A DNA stretch of 64,000 bases from Streptomyces sp. NBC_00258 (GTDB lineage: Bacteria > Actinomycetota > Actinomycetes > Streptomycetales > Streptomycetaceae): the NCBI RefSeq assembly GCF_036182465.1, contig NZ_CP108081.1, positions 11,408,001 through 11,472,000 on the forward strand. Direction: 5' to 3'. The notes beneath the pieces are model-generated. The model had not been told where the DNA came from. It ran no database searches and saw nothing but the letters and a program-made list of their open reading frames with translations. Shown piece after piece: positions 16,435-24,840 of this stretch (within the stretch, counting starts at the first letter, position 1; every line of letters begins with the position of its first letter). Position numbers and translations under genes: made by a program.

Positions 16435-17202
16435 ATGGTGGAGATCAAGACCGACACGGCGCTGGACGCGATGCGGGAAGCCGGGCGCATCGTGGCCCAA
16501 GCCCTCGCCGCCGCCCGGGAAGCGGCAGGCGTCGGGGTGTCCCTGCAAGAACTGGACGAAGCGGCGCGCACGGTGCTGACCAAGGCCGGGGCCCGCTCGC
16601 CCTTCCTCGGCTACCAGCCCTCCTTCGCCTCCACCCCCTTCCCCGCAGTGCTCTGCACCTCGGTCAACGACGCCGTGGCGCATGGGGTCCCCACCGGCTA
16701 CCGGCTGCGTGACGGCGATCTGGTCAGTATCGACTGTGGCGCGGAACTCGACGGCTGGACCGGAGACGCGGCCATCAGCTTCACCGTCGGCACCCCTCGG
16801 CCCGCCGACCTGGACCTGATCGACGCCACCCAGCGCGCTCTCGACGCCGGCATCGCCGCCGCCATCCCCGGCAACCGCATCGGTGACATCTCGCACGCCA
16901 TCGGCGCCATCGCCGAAGCGGCCCGCTGCGGCATGCCCGCAGACTTCGGGGGTCACGGCATCGGTCGCAGCATGCACGAAGATCCGCACGTCCCCAACCG
17001 GGGACGCTCCCGCCGCGGCTTCCGCCTCCGCCACGGCCTGACTCTCGCCATCGAACCCATGCTCATGGCCGGCGGGCACGACGACTACTACACCGCACTC
17101 GACGGCTGGACCCTCCGTACCACCGACGGCAGCCGAGCGGCCCATATCGAGCACACCATCGCCATCACCGAAGAAGGCCCCCGCATCCTGACCCTGCCCT
17201 GA
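16435..17202 (+). CDS. map: Type I methionine aminopeptidase
   Basis: Cytoplasmic metalloprotease of 255 residues that removes the initiator Met. Metal ligands of the pita-bread fold are visible: Asp in SIDCGAELDGWTGD (two ligands around residues 100 and 111), His in FGGHGIGRSMHEDP, Glu in LAIEPMLMAGG and Glu in HIEHTIAITEEGPRILT. There is no N-terminal zinc finger or SH3-like extension. Streptomycetes usually carry several paralogues, the essential one next to ribosomal genes; this isolated copy in an accessory context is probably the extra one. GAGGAGTCGCAGG precedes the ATG. The repeat and palindrome upstream are its likely control region. Confidence 0.93.
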   Translation: MVEIKTDTALDAMREAGRIVAQALAAAREAAGVGVSLQELDEAARTVLTKAGARSPFLGYQPSFASTPFPAVLCTSVNDAVAHGVPTGYRLRDGDLVSIDCGAELDGWTGDAAISFTVGTPRPADLDLIDATQRALDAGIAAAIPGNRIGDISHAIGAIAEAARCGMPADFGGHGIGRSMHEDPHVPNRGRSRRGFRLRHGLTLAIEPMLMAGGHDDYYTALDGWTLRTTDGSRAAHIEHTIAITEEGPRILTLP

Positions 17203-17216
17203 CCGGAACGACACTT

Positions 17217-17768
17217 TCACGGAACTGATCGGACGGGATTCTGGGCGGGTTCCGGCTCTGGGGCACCCTCTCCCCGGGCAGCGATCAGCGGCCCCAGCAG
17301 CTGCGTGCCCGGCCCCACGCGCCCGCCGGGGCCGGGCAGTTGCGTCGTGTCGGCTACCGTGAGCGGCTCCCGGCACGCGTCGCAGGACACGACCGGCGTG
17401 GCCAGGTGCCCACAGGCATCGTGGCGGATCTGGGCAGGCGGCCCTGCGGGTCCTGCGTACCACTTGTCGCCCCAGGCCATCAGCGCCAGCAGCACCTGGT
17501 AGAACTCCCGGCCCTTCTCCGTGGCCACGTACTCCTCGCGCGGCGGAGCGGCCTGGTATCGCTCGCGCGTCAGTACGCCTTCCTCGACCAGCCGGGCCAG
17601 CCGCGCGGCGAGGGTCTTGCGGGACAGGCCGAGGTCCTCCGCCAGCTCGTCGAAGCGGCGGATGCCGACGAGGACGTCGCGCATGATCAGGGCCGTCCAG
17701 GCGTCGCCGAACAGATCGGTCGCGCGGGCGATCGAGCACGCGACGCCGGAGAGGGGGGTACGGGTCAC
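17217..17768 (-). CDS. HxlR-family winged-helix regulator
   Basis: Transcription factor of 183 residues. The HxlR domain starts at CSIARATDLFGDAWTALIMR and continues RRFDELAEDLGLSRKTLAAR as the recognition helix-turn-helix, with the wing in YVATEKGREF. A C-terminal extension holds HDACGHLATPVVSCDACREP, whose Cys residues could bind zinc or act as a redox switch. GTG at 17768 is chosen as the point where family similarity begins. It is divergent from a methyltransferase gene, and two palindromes lie between them. Confidence 0.88.
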   Translation of the reverse strand: MTRTPLSGVACSIARATDLFGDAWTALIMRDVLVGIRRFDELAEDLGLSRKTLAARLARLVEEGVLTRERYQAAPPREEYVATEKGREFYQVLLALMAWGDKWYAGPAGPPAQIRHDACGHLATPVVSCDACREPLTVADTTQLPGPGGRVGPGTQLLGPLIAARGEGAPEPEPAQNPVRSVP

Positions 17769-17790
17769 GGGCCCATCGTATCGCCGTTGA

Positions 17791-17805
17791 GTTCCCTCAG
17801 GGAAC
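17791..17805. promoter_or_regulatory. Palindromic operator GTTCCCT-C-AGGGAAC
   Basis: Perfect 7-bp arms around one central base, 23 bp before the HxlR start. It is a plausible autoregulatory site, also placed to control the divergent methyltransferase. Confidence 0.65.
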
Positions 17806-17817
17806 TTACGGATAATA

Positions 17818-17834
17818 GGTTTACTAAGGGAACC
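17818..17834. promoter_or_regulatory. Second, imperfect operator GGTTTACTAAGGGAACC
   Basis: The outer GGTT and AACC arms match, and the half AGGGAAC is identical to that of the first palindrome. It lies 28 bp before the methyltransferase ATG. Confidence 0.5.
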
Positions 17835-17861
17835 TGACCTGACTTGTCGAGGGAGCCTGCC

Positions 17862-18629
17862 ATGGCCACCGCCCCGCACATCGCACTCGACACGGCCGGG
17901 CCCACGGTCGTCGACGGCCGCCACATCCGGGCCCTGACCTTTCAGTCCGTACGTCTTGAGTACCTGCGCCGCGTGCTCTCGGAGGTGGGTCTCACGGCGG
18001 CAGGCAGCCGGGCGCTCGTCGTCGGGAGCGGGCGCGGTCTTCTGGCCCGCGGTCTCGCCCAGCTAGGTTTCGAGGTCGTCGCCGCCGATGCGTCCCCCGC
18101 CGCGACGGCCCTCGCCCAGGAAGCGGACGACGGTCTCGGTATCACGTACCTCACGACACCCGCGGAGGAACTCGGCCTGCCTGACGACTCCTTCGACCTC
18201 CTGTACTGCGCCGACACCCTCGAGATCACCGAACGGCCTGACGCGGTCCTCGCGGCGGCGGCGCGCGTGCTGCGCCCCGGCGGAGCCTTCGTCTACGACA
18301 CCGTGAACCGCACTTCCATCTCTCGCCTCATCTACCTCGGCGCCTTCCAGGCCTTCCCCGGCACACGGATCATGCCCCGCGGCCGCTATGCCGCACACCG
18401 GCTGCGCCGCCCGACGGAGCTCGCCGAGGCCCTCGGCCGGGCGGGGCTGTCCGCGCAGGACGTCTCGGCGTTCAAGCCGCGCGACGTACGCAGCCTGGTA
18501 CGCGCGACGCGCGGGCGCAGGCGCGGCTCGCTGACCGACGAGCAACTGCCGGAGCTGGTCGACATGGTGCTCGAGCCTCAGGGCAGTCCGGTGGTGACGT
18601 ATCTGGGCCACGCGATCCGCCGGGTATGA
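17862..18629 (+). CDS. Class I SAM-dependent methyltransferase, UbiG-like
   Basis: Methyltransferase of about 255 residues. Motif I is ALVVGSGRGLLARGLAQLG, where Asp of the usual D-x-G-C-G-x-G is replaced by V-G-S-G, motif II ends VVAADASP, and motif IV is FDLLYCADTLE followed by LRPGGAFVYDT. The later region NRTSISRLIYLGAFQAFPGT and RGRYAAHRLRRPTEL parallels the substrate part of UbiG O-methyltransferases (K/R-G-x-H-x-x-x-x-F-x-x-P-x-E-L). GAGGGAG at 7 bp supports the ATG over an upstream GTG. It is divergent from the HxlR gene and probably its target. An O-methylated quinone or phenol is a reasonable guess for the substrate. Confidence 0.85.
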   Translation: MATAPHIALDTAGPTVVDGRHIRALTFQSVRLEYLRRVLSEVGLTAAGSRALVVGSGRGLLARGLAQLGFEVVAADASPAATALAQEADDGLGITYLTTPAEELGLPDDSFDLLYCADTLEITERPDAVLAAAARVLRPGGAFVYDTVNRTSISRLIYLGAFQAFPGTRIMPRGRYAAHRLRRPTELAEALGRAGLSAQDVSAFKPRDVRSLVRATRGRRRGSLTDEQLPELVDMVLEPQGSPVVTYLGHAIRRV

Positions 18630-18957
18630 GCCATAGCCCCTGCCTTGGTGACCTCTCCGGCCAGGGTGGCAGCAGCGGTTTGATCAGCGCCCACCAGCAT
18701 CCAAGATCCTGTTACGAACTCTCAGCCGTACGGCGCGACTCCGCGTGACCCGCCTATTCCCCACGAATCCACGGCCTTGGGAAAATCGGTACAGCGGTTA
18801 TCGGTGAGAACGGTCATGGTCCGGACGTAGCTGTCGGAATGAGTTCGTCCTCAACAATCAACACGCGGATGATATTGATGTTACGAGCTGGCGCATATCG
18901 TCGGCATCTCAAAAACCGCATACGTGCTGACAACGCCACGCTGCCTTCACTGGCAGA
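18630..18957. other. Gene-free stretch
   Basis: No gene, repeat or clear hairpin is visible in these 328 bp. The last 130 bp are noticeably richer in A/T, which may mark the promoter of the following peptidase gene or imported DNA. Confidence 0.4.
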
Positions 18958-19593
18958 ATGAATCGAACTCCACCATCAGCACAAAAAAGGAACCGCTGGA
19001 TTCGATGGCTCCCAGTCGTCGGCCTGGTAGTCGTCATAGCAGCGATGATCGCAGCACTCGGCTACCAGATGCCGAAGTCCTCGTCCTCATCGGCCGCATC
19101 ACCCACGAACACTCTTCGCATGGAACGTCGCGGTGCGCTCGGCGAGGCAGATGGCGCCGTCCCCGACGGCGTGACGGTCTTCGATGGCGAGATTCCGGCT
19201 GTGGCCAACCTCGATCCGGAGCTGCTCAAAGCCCTCCGCCAGGCTGCAACGGACGCCGCGGACAACGGAGTCGAGTTATACGTCAACAGCGGCTGGCGTT
19301 CCCCGGAGTACCAGGATCAGCTTCGTCGCGAGGCGGTCTCCAAGTACGGATCTGAAGACGAGGCCGCCCGATGGGTGGCGACCGCGACGACGTCTCCTCA
19401 CGTGTCGGGGGACGCCGTCGACCTCGGGAACTCCGATGCGACGGCGTGGCTGTCCAAACACGGTGCCGAGTACGGGCTGTGCCAGATCTACAGGAACGAA
19501 CCCTGGCACTACGAACTGCGCACCGACGCGATCGATCGTGGCTGCCCGCAGATGTATACCGACGCCACTCAGGACCCGAGAATGCAGCAGTGA
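18958..19593 (+). CDS. VanY-like D-alanyl-D-alanine carboxypeptidase, membrane anchored
   Basis: Peptidase of 211 residues. A single N-terminal anchor (WLPVVGLVVVIAAMIAALGY, about 17-36) leads to a Ser-rich linker and an external LD-/DD-carboxypeptidase domain of the VanY/LAS fold. Zinc ligands lie in SPHVSGDAVDLG (S-x-H-x-x-G-x-A-x-D) and EPWHYE, with the substrate loop YVNSGWRSPEYQ. It would trim the terminal D-Ala of peptidoglycan stems; in glycopeptide resistance this lowers the drug target. No vanR/S/H/A/X genes are near, so a general wall role is as likely. A TTA codon in GVELYVN makes translation dependent on the rare leucyl-tRNA in streptomycetes. Confidence 0.88.
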   Translation: MNRTPPSAQKRNRWIRWLPVVGLVVVIAAMIAALGYQMPKSSSSSAASPTNTLRMERRGALGEADGAVPDGVTVFDGEIPAVANLDPELLKALRQAATDAADNGVELYVNSGWRSPEYQDQLRREAVSKYGSEDEAARWVATATTSPHVSGDAVDLGNSDATAWLSKHGAEYGLCQIYRNEPWHYELRTDAIDRGCPQMYTDATQDPRMQQ

Positions 19594-19944
19594 CCGAGGA
19601 GAGATGATGGCGTAAGTGGACACCGCGGAGGCTGGACAGGGCCAACGTCGGCCCCCAGGACGGCGGCTCGGGTGCCTGGTGCGCGGGCACCCGCCGGGCG
19701 ATCCATACCGGCTCCCGGCCGGAGCCTGTGAAGCGCGGCCCGATGCTCGCGGCGCCAGTGCTGCTCTTCGACCTGCTCATGCTGCTGCACGCGCAGTTCG
19801 CGAACCAGACCATCCTGCGCGCCAACGGAGACATGCTCGGATTCGGTTTCCTCGGTCCCGCATCTGCTGGTAGGCGGAGCCTTGGTCGTGAGGATCGGAC
19901 GGGATCGAATATTCGATGTTCTGCCCGCCCCGTGAGGACACAAG
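19594..19944 (+). other. Unassigned stretch with a possible membrane-protein fragment
   Basis: One frame stays open for about 90 codons and includes PMLAAPVLLFDLLMLLHAQF, which would be a membrane helix. It has no convincing start: the first in-frame GTG is at 19728, inside the segment. It runs into the acetyltransferase gene in another frame. I do not recognise it. It is probably a decayed gene. Confidence 0.3.
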
Positions 19945-20520
19945 ATGGTGCGCATGACTTTGGCCACCCCCGTACTGCACACCGCTCGCCTGCGACTGCG
20001 CCCGTTCACCGACGCCGACGCGGACCTGCTCTTCGCCCTGCACAGCAGCTCGTACGTGATGCGCTACTGGGACTCCCCGCCGTGGACCGACCGGGCCCGC
20101 GCCGAACGCTTCATCAACATGTGCCGGACGATGGCGGACGAAGGCACCGGGGCCCGGGTGGCCATCGACCGCGCTTCTGACGGGGCCTTCGTCGGCTGGT
20201 GCGGTCTGACCGGATGGAACCCGGACTACCGCAGCGCGTCGTTGGGCTACGTCCTCGACGAAGCGATGTGGGGACACGGCTACGCGACGGAGACCGCGCA
20301 CGCCTTGCTGCAGTGGGCATTCGACACACTGGACCTGAATCGAGTTCAGGCCGAGACCGATACGCGCAACGTGGCATCTGCCCGGGTCCTGGAAAAGATC
20401 GGATTCATGCGTGAAGGGACGTTGCGGGAGGACTGCGTCGTGAACGGCGAGGTATCCGACTCGTGGGTGTTCGGGTTGATCAGGCGAGAGTGGGCGGCAA
20501 CCAGCGCCACGAACGAGTGA
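19945..20520 (+). CDS. GNAT-family N-acetyltransferase (RimJ/RimL type)
   Basis: Acetyltransferase of 191 residues. It opens LHTARLRLRPFTDADADLLF, the RimJ/RimL entry strand and helix. The acetyl-CoA site is LGYVLDEAMWGHGYATETAH and the late region is RVQAETDTRNVASARVLEKI followed by GFMREGTLRE, with the conserved N-x-x-S. GAGGAC lies 7 bp before the ATG. It resembles the other GNAT gene at 14977 in fold but not closely in sequence. The acceptor may be a protein N-terminus or a small amine. Confidence 0.88.
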   Translation: MVRMTLATPVLHTARLRLRPFTDADADLLFALHSSSYVMRYWDSPPWTDRARAERFINMCRTMADEGTGARVAIDRASDGAFVGWCGLTGWNPDYRSASLGYVLDEAMWGHGYATETAHALLQWAFDTLDLNRVQAETDTRNVASARVLEKIGFMREGTLREDCVVNGEVSDSWVFGLIRREWAATSATNE

Positions 20521-20749
20521 TCACGAACCAAGAAGGATCGGACTCAACGTCCTTTCAGATCAGCCTGTATCGCCGAGGGAGCGGGCCGCAATGACACAAA
20601 CTGAGCAATCGCCATAGGACAAGGGGTACGGCTGTCGCCACTTGTGGCAATGGCTCGCCACCGGGGCATCACCCGTCGCCTGGCACGTCGAGAGACCGAG
20701 CCCCGGCACACTCTGGAAGCCACGGCTGGGTAGTTGAACGGTCTGTGGC

Positions 20750-21415
20750 CTACTGGGTATCGGGCTGGCGACGTGCGAGAACGATTCCCCCGAGTGTGCT
20801 CTCGGCCGAGGTGAGAGTCCGGTGCGCTTCGACGGTGAAGCCGGCTTCGTTGAGCCAGGCAGCCATGCGGCTCTGCTGTCGACGATGGACGTGGAGCTTC
20901 ATCGGATGGCCGCCATAGCCCTGCGTCTTCAGCTGCGACTCATCACCCACGTGGAAGCCGAGCAGCAAAGGGCCACCAGGCCGGACCACTCGCTTGAAGT
21001 GCGCGAAGACCGAGCTGATCTCGTCGTCGGGGATGTGGATCAGCGAGTACCAGGCGACCAGCCCGGCCATCGAGCCATCAGCAAGGTCGAGGTCGGTCAT
21101 CGAGCCGAGCTCGAACCGTAGCCCGGGGTGGTCGCGCCGAGCCACCTCGATCATCCCGGGCGACAGATCGATCCCGAAGGCGTCCACTCCCAGGTCACGC
21201 AAGTGGGCCGTGATTCTCCCCGGTCCGCATCCCACGTCCGCGACCGGGCCCCCGCCGCTGGTGCGCACCTGGTCGGCGAACAGCGCCAGGACCGCGCGCT
21301 CATAGGGCGTTTCGTCCAGCAGGTTGCGCATCTGGTCCGCGTAGCTGGCGGCGACGGTGTTGTAGGACGCCCGAGTTTCTTCCATCCAGTCGTCAGTGTT
21401 CAGTTCGATTCCCAC
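20750..21415 (-). CDS. Class I SAM-dependent methyltransferase
   Basis: Methyltransferase of 221 residues. An N-terminal helix with TRASYNTVAASYADQM is typical of small-molecule methyltransferases. Motif I is VADVGCGPGRITAHLRDLG, motif II AFGIDLSPGMIEVAR, motif IV GLVAWYSLIHIPDDE, and VVRPGGPLLLGFHVG follows. The C-terminal YGGHPMKLHVHRRQQSRMA probably contributes to substrate binding. It is monocistronic with about 200 bp free on either side. The substrate is unknown. Confidence 0.87.
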   Translation of the reverse strand: MGIELNTDDWMEETRASYNTVAASYADQMRNLLDETPYERAVLALFADQVRTSGGGPVADVGCGPGRITAHLRDLGVDAFGIDLSPGMIEVARRDHPGLRFELGSMTDLDLADGSMAGLVAWYSLIHIPDDEISSVFAHFKRVVRPGGPLLLGFHVGDESQLKTQGYGGHPMKLHVHRRQQSRMAAWLNEAGFTVEAHRTLTSAESTLGGIVLARRQPDTQ

Positions 21416-21620
21416 GACGGCAGGCTACCCAACAGCAGCGTGAGATGGCTTCCGACGACGGCCAGGTCCAATTCGTTTGGATCGTGCCGGGCTGGGGCCT
21501 GGCGCGCATTTCTGAGGCGTTGTCGTCAGTCGCCAACACTCCGCGCTGACTCTCTCCCGCGCCTTGGAGCTACGCGCACCAGGCCCGCTCCCTGATCCGG
21601 GCCAATCCGAACGGCAGGCC

Positions 21621-22220
21621 CTAGCTGTCGACCTCGTACTGGCCGACCTCAAGGAAGTAGCGCAGCGCTTCTGGGGTGTTGTCGTCCAGGGCCGCGTTCG
21701 CTGCCGCGCGCAGGGCGTCGCTGATGTTCGGATCGGCCAGTATCCGCGCGATGGCCACACGGTCGTCCTCGGCCTGAGCGAGACGGAGGCCGGTTTCGAG
21801 GAATTCGCGCACGACCTCGGGGCTGCCGTCGTCGAGGGCCTTGTTGGCCTTACGGACGACGGCCCTGCCGCTGTCGGGGTCGGCGAGGATCCTGGCGATG
21901 GCGACGCGGTCGTCCTCGGCCTGAGCGAGGCGGTAGCCGGTCTCGAGCCAGGCGCGCATCTCCTCCACCGTGCCGTCGTCGAGGAGTTCGTTGGCCTCTC
22001 GGGTCACGCGCCTGCCGCTGTCGGGGTCGGCCAGGATGCGGACGATCGCGATGCGCAGGTCGTCCGCGTCCATCTCGTCGTAGGGGGAGCCCGTGTCCGC
22101 TGCTGCCGCGGCGGCAGCGGTCGACGGCGTCGTGGCGCTGGCCAAGGACGGAGTGGAGAGCAGCAGGGCCGGAGCGAGGGCGCCGGCGGCTACGGCGAGG
22201 GTCGCGCGGGTCAGTCTCAC
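21621..22220 (-). CDS. Secreted ALF-repeat protein
   Basis: Exported protein of 199 residues. The signal peptide starts at a GTG (MRLTRATLAVAAGALAPALL, cut near ASA) with AGAAGGTGG about 9 bp upstream. The mature part is an Ala-rich linker followed by three repeats of about 49 residues: each has D-D-(R/L)-(V/I)-A-I-(A/V)-R-I-L-A-D-P, then a helix with A-N-(E/K/A)-(L/A)-L-D-D and another with (R/E)-x-(F/W/Y)-L-E-(T/V)-G. This is the ALF (alanine-leucine-phenylalanine-rich) repeat known only from actinobacteria and without established function. Longer family members have many more copies. Confidence 0.87.
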   Translation of the reverse strand: MRLTRATLAVAAGALAPALLLSTPSLASATTPSTAAAAAAADTGSPYDEMDADDLRIAIVRILADPDSGRRVTREANELLDDGTVEEMRAWLETGYRLAQAEDDRVAIARILADPDSGRAVVRKANKALDDGSPEVVREFLETGLRLAQAEDDRVAIARILADPNISDALRAAANAALDDNTPEALRYFLEVGQYEVDS

Positions 22221-22532
22221 GGAGTGAACCACCTTCTGTCGTAGTCGTGAGTGCAAGGGGGCATTGTCCCAAGTGGGGCCGGGGTGGGTCTCTGCCTGGA
22301 TCATGCAGTCTTCACAGGTTCTTCATTGCCGACGGTCTGCCGCCGGGCAGTCTCGTTTCGCTCAGCGGATCGTTGGCCCGGGTGGGCAGTTGGCTGATGA
22401 GGGAATGGGTGTGGACCGAGCCGCTGGGTCCGGGCCGGACGCCGAAACGGGTGGCCGCTGGAGGGGGGTGCTTGCCGGACTGGTCCCGCTCCGTCGTCAA
22501 CTCCTCCCACGTCAGGGCTCCGAGGGGGCGAC

Positions 22533-22680
22533 TCACTTGGAGAGTCGGCAGTAGTCAATGAGGGATACGGTGCTGCCGACGAAGGATGCGGAGTCGTCGG
22601 CCCGGCGTTCGTAGCTCCGTTGCAAGCGTCACCAGTCGGTCAGCCACATGGTGCGCTCCGCCACTCAGCGGCGGCATCCC
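22533..22680 (-). pseudogene. C-terminal relic of an IS5-type transposase
   Basis: The frame reads VAERTMWLTDW, a TGA, then RLQRSYERRADDSASFVGST and ends CRLSK. In IS5 relatives the region is V-E-R-T-(I/F)-x-W-L-x-x-x-R-R-L-x-x-R-Y-E-R-R-A-D, so the Glu block and tail are recognisable with one internal stop. Nothing of the upstream catalytic part remains in the 624 bp between the ALF gene and the next gene, which are otherwise without a gene. Confidence 0.6.
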
Positions 22681-22844
22681 AGCCGGTGGCCGGATTCGAC
22701 CCCTCAGCGGGCAATGGGCGGGCGGGTGCCGCAGCCGGGCGGGAGCATTCGCAGATGCTTACGGATCCATCAGCTCGACGGTTGGCTGGCATCGGTGCCG
22801 CCTTCTCGGAGGGAGTAGCGGCAGGAGCGTGAGCGCGAACCTTC

Positions 22845-23531
22845 CTACTTGTCGTGCTGTCGGCGCACCATCTCGGTGATCCAGATGGGCGCGAACGGAG
22901 AGGTGCAGCCCGGGGAAGTCGGGTAGTCCTTGAGCACCCCCAGGCGCTCACCGATGCCGATCGCACGGGTGCGGTGCTCGGGGTGCTCGATTCCGATCTG
23001 AGCCAGGCAGTGGTTCATCGCCCACTGCAGGCGATCCGGAGCGCTTTTCATCTCCGCTTCGATGACATCGAGCAGACCTGCGAGGTCGAGCACCTCGGGC
23101 TTCTTTGCCACGCGTTCGGTTGTCAGTGCCCAGCCGGCACTTGCGACCACTGGATCCGGATTGGCGGACCAGGTCAGGCGCAGCTCTTCGGAGTGCGGGT
23201 TCTTCTTGACCACGTAGTTCACGAGCCAGTCGTGCACCTTGGGGGTGCGTGCCTCGCGCAACATGACGTCCAACTCGTCATGCTCGAACGCCTTCGGGCG
23301 GCAGATCAGGATCGCCAGCAGTCTCGCCGCGGTGTCACCCGTGTCCCAGAGGTGGCGCGCGAGTTCCTGCTGCGTCTTGAGCCGCTTCGCGAGCGCGCGC
23401 AGCTTGCTGAGGTTCACACCGTGATCGTCACCGTGCTTTTCGTTCACCTCGCGTGCCTTCGGGTCCTCGAGCTCGGCCAACTCGGCCATCACCTCGGCCA
23501 CCGTCGTCTCGGTCTGAGCCGTCTCGGCCAC
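22845..23531 (-). CDS. DNA alkylation repair (AlkD-like) HEAT-repeat protein
   Basis: Helical protein of 228 residues. LARHLWDTGDTAARLLAILI, HDWLVNYVVKKNPHSEELRL and the W-A-M-N-H-C-L block follow the pattern of AlkD/AlkC-type HEAT-like glycosylases, where aromatic residues line the DNA groove. The C-terminal PTSPGCTSPFAPIWITEMVR is also typical of this subgroup. GTG at 23531 has ACAGGAGG 5 bp upstream, better than any start in the longer open frame. Removal of N3- or N7-alkylpurines is the family activity; whether this member is active cannot be judged. Confidence 0.78.
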   Translation of the reverse strand: MAETAQTETTVAEVMAELAELEDPKAREVNEKHGDDHGVNLSKLRALAKRLKTQQELARHLWDTGDTAARLLAILICRPKAFEHDELDVMLREARTPKVHDWLVNYVVKKNPHSEELRLTWSANPDPVVASAGWALTTERVAKKPEVLDLAGLLDVIEAEMKSAPDRLQWAMNHCLAQIGIEHPEHRTRAIGIGERLGVLKDYPTSPGCTSPFAPIWITEMVRRQHDK

Positions 23532-23713
23532 CTCGGCCTCCTGTCCATTACGCGCGAGATTCAGCCTACGACGGGAGCCGGTCTCCTGTCGTACACCCTG
23601 GGTGCCTGGCTCAGCCGCAGGCCACCAGCGGCGGTATGCGGAACCGGCTGTGCGACGGGCCGTCGGCGCTGGCCGAGCCCTGGTCACGCTGTGTGCTTGC
23701 CTGTGGGTGGTGG

Positions 23714-24673
23714 TCAGGCACGTTCAGGTTGCACGGGGTGGCTCCATCCTGGTGCCCAGATGCCGCTGTTGGGGCGGCCGGGACAGGCGGATGTGAGGTG
23801 TTGGCGCAGGGCGGCCAGGGAGGGGTGAGGGTTGTCGGTGCGCCAGATCAGTGAGTGAGGGTAGATCGGGGTCGGGTCTTTGACGGGGATGCGACGCAGG
23901 TCGTGGCCGGCGGGCCAGACCAGCGGGGTCTGCTCGCTGACGAAGGTGCCCAGTGTCGTGGAATTGGCGATGGTGTCGAGCAGGGGCTCGATACCGAAGT
24001 CCGGGCCGACTGAGTCGATGATGATGCCGAAGGCGGCGGCGAACTCGTCGTAGTACGCGGCCCACTCGGTGCGGGGCATGTTCCCGGGCATCCAGATCCG
24101 GCGTCCGGCGAGCTGGGCGGGAGTGATCGCGGGGGCGTTCGCATACTCGTGTCCCGGTCCGGTGAACAGGTGCAGTGGTTCGTCGAAGACGGATGTGGCT
24201 TCCACGCTGTGGGGGAGCTGCTGGCCGGGCATGGTCACAGCACGGAAAGTCGCATCGATGGTTCCGGCCCGGACGGCGGCGATGGCCGTTTCGGAGTCGA
24301 ACAGCGTCACGACATCCAGTTCGGTCTCGGGGTGGGCCCGGTGGAAGCCGCGCAGCAGACCGGCCAGGGAGAGCTGGCGCCCGATCACGTCGACGCGCAA
24401 CGCCCGATGTTCTGGCCGTACCGAAGCGACGGCCCGCTCAGCGGCTTGGAGGAGCCTGCGGGCGTGGGGCAGGAACGCCTGCCCGTCGATGGCGAGCCGC
24501 GCTCCGCGTGCGTCCCGGGTGAAGAGCTGGACGCCGAGTTCCTTTTCCAGGGCGGCAATACGTTTGGACACCGCTTGCGGAGTGACCGAGAGATCGGTGG
24601 CGGCCTCTTGGAACTGTCCCGCATCCGCAACGGCGACGAAGGTGCGCACGGCAGTGACGTCCATGCCCCTCAT
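23714..24673 (-). CDS. LysR-family transcriptional regulator
   Basis: Regulator of about 319 residues. The N-terminal winged helix (TFVAVADAGQFQEAATDLSV, TPQAVSKRIAALEKELGVQL) is followed by the two-lobed effector domain from RVDVIGRQLSLAGL. It is divergent from an O-acetyltransferase gene, with about 170 bp between them, so that gene is a likely target. Starts at 24673 and 24664 are both possible and neither has a well-spaced ribosome site. The effector is unknown. Confidence 0.9.
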   Translation of the reverse strand: MRGMDVTAVRTFVAVADAGQFQEAATDLSVTPQAVSKRIAALEKELGVQLFTRDARGARLAIDGQAFLPHARRLLQAAERAVASVRPEHRALRVDVIGRQLSLAGLLRGFHRAHPETELDVVTLFDSETAIAAVRAGTIDATFRAVTMPGQQLPHSVEATSVFDEPLHLFTGPGHEYANAPAITPAQLAGRRIWMPGNMPRTEWAAYYDEFAAAFGIIIDSVGPDFGIEPLLDTIANSTTLGTFVSEQTPLVWPAGHDLRRIPVKDPTPIYPHSLIWRTDNPHPSLAALRQHLTSACPGRPNSGIWAPGWSHPVQPERA

Positions 24674-24840
24674 CCTAGGCAGACAACCAACCGTTGATTC
24701 TGCCTGTCGTGATCGTTGTTTGATTCGGGCGTGCCCTGCTCGTTTTGATGGTTCCGGTCAACCTGTGGTTGATCAACCGTCGCGCCCGGCGGATGCCACT
24801 CAACGGCTCCAGCCCGAGCGCCCCATCGTGAGGAACCCCC

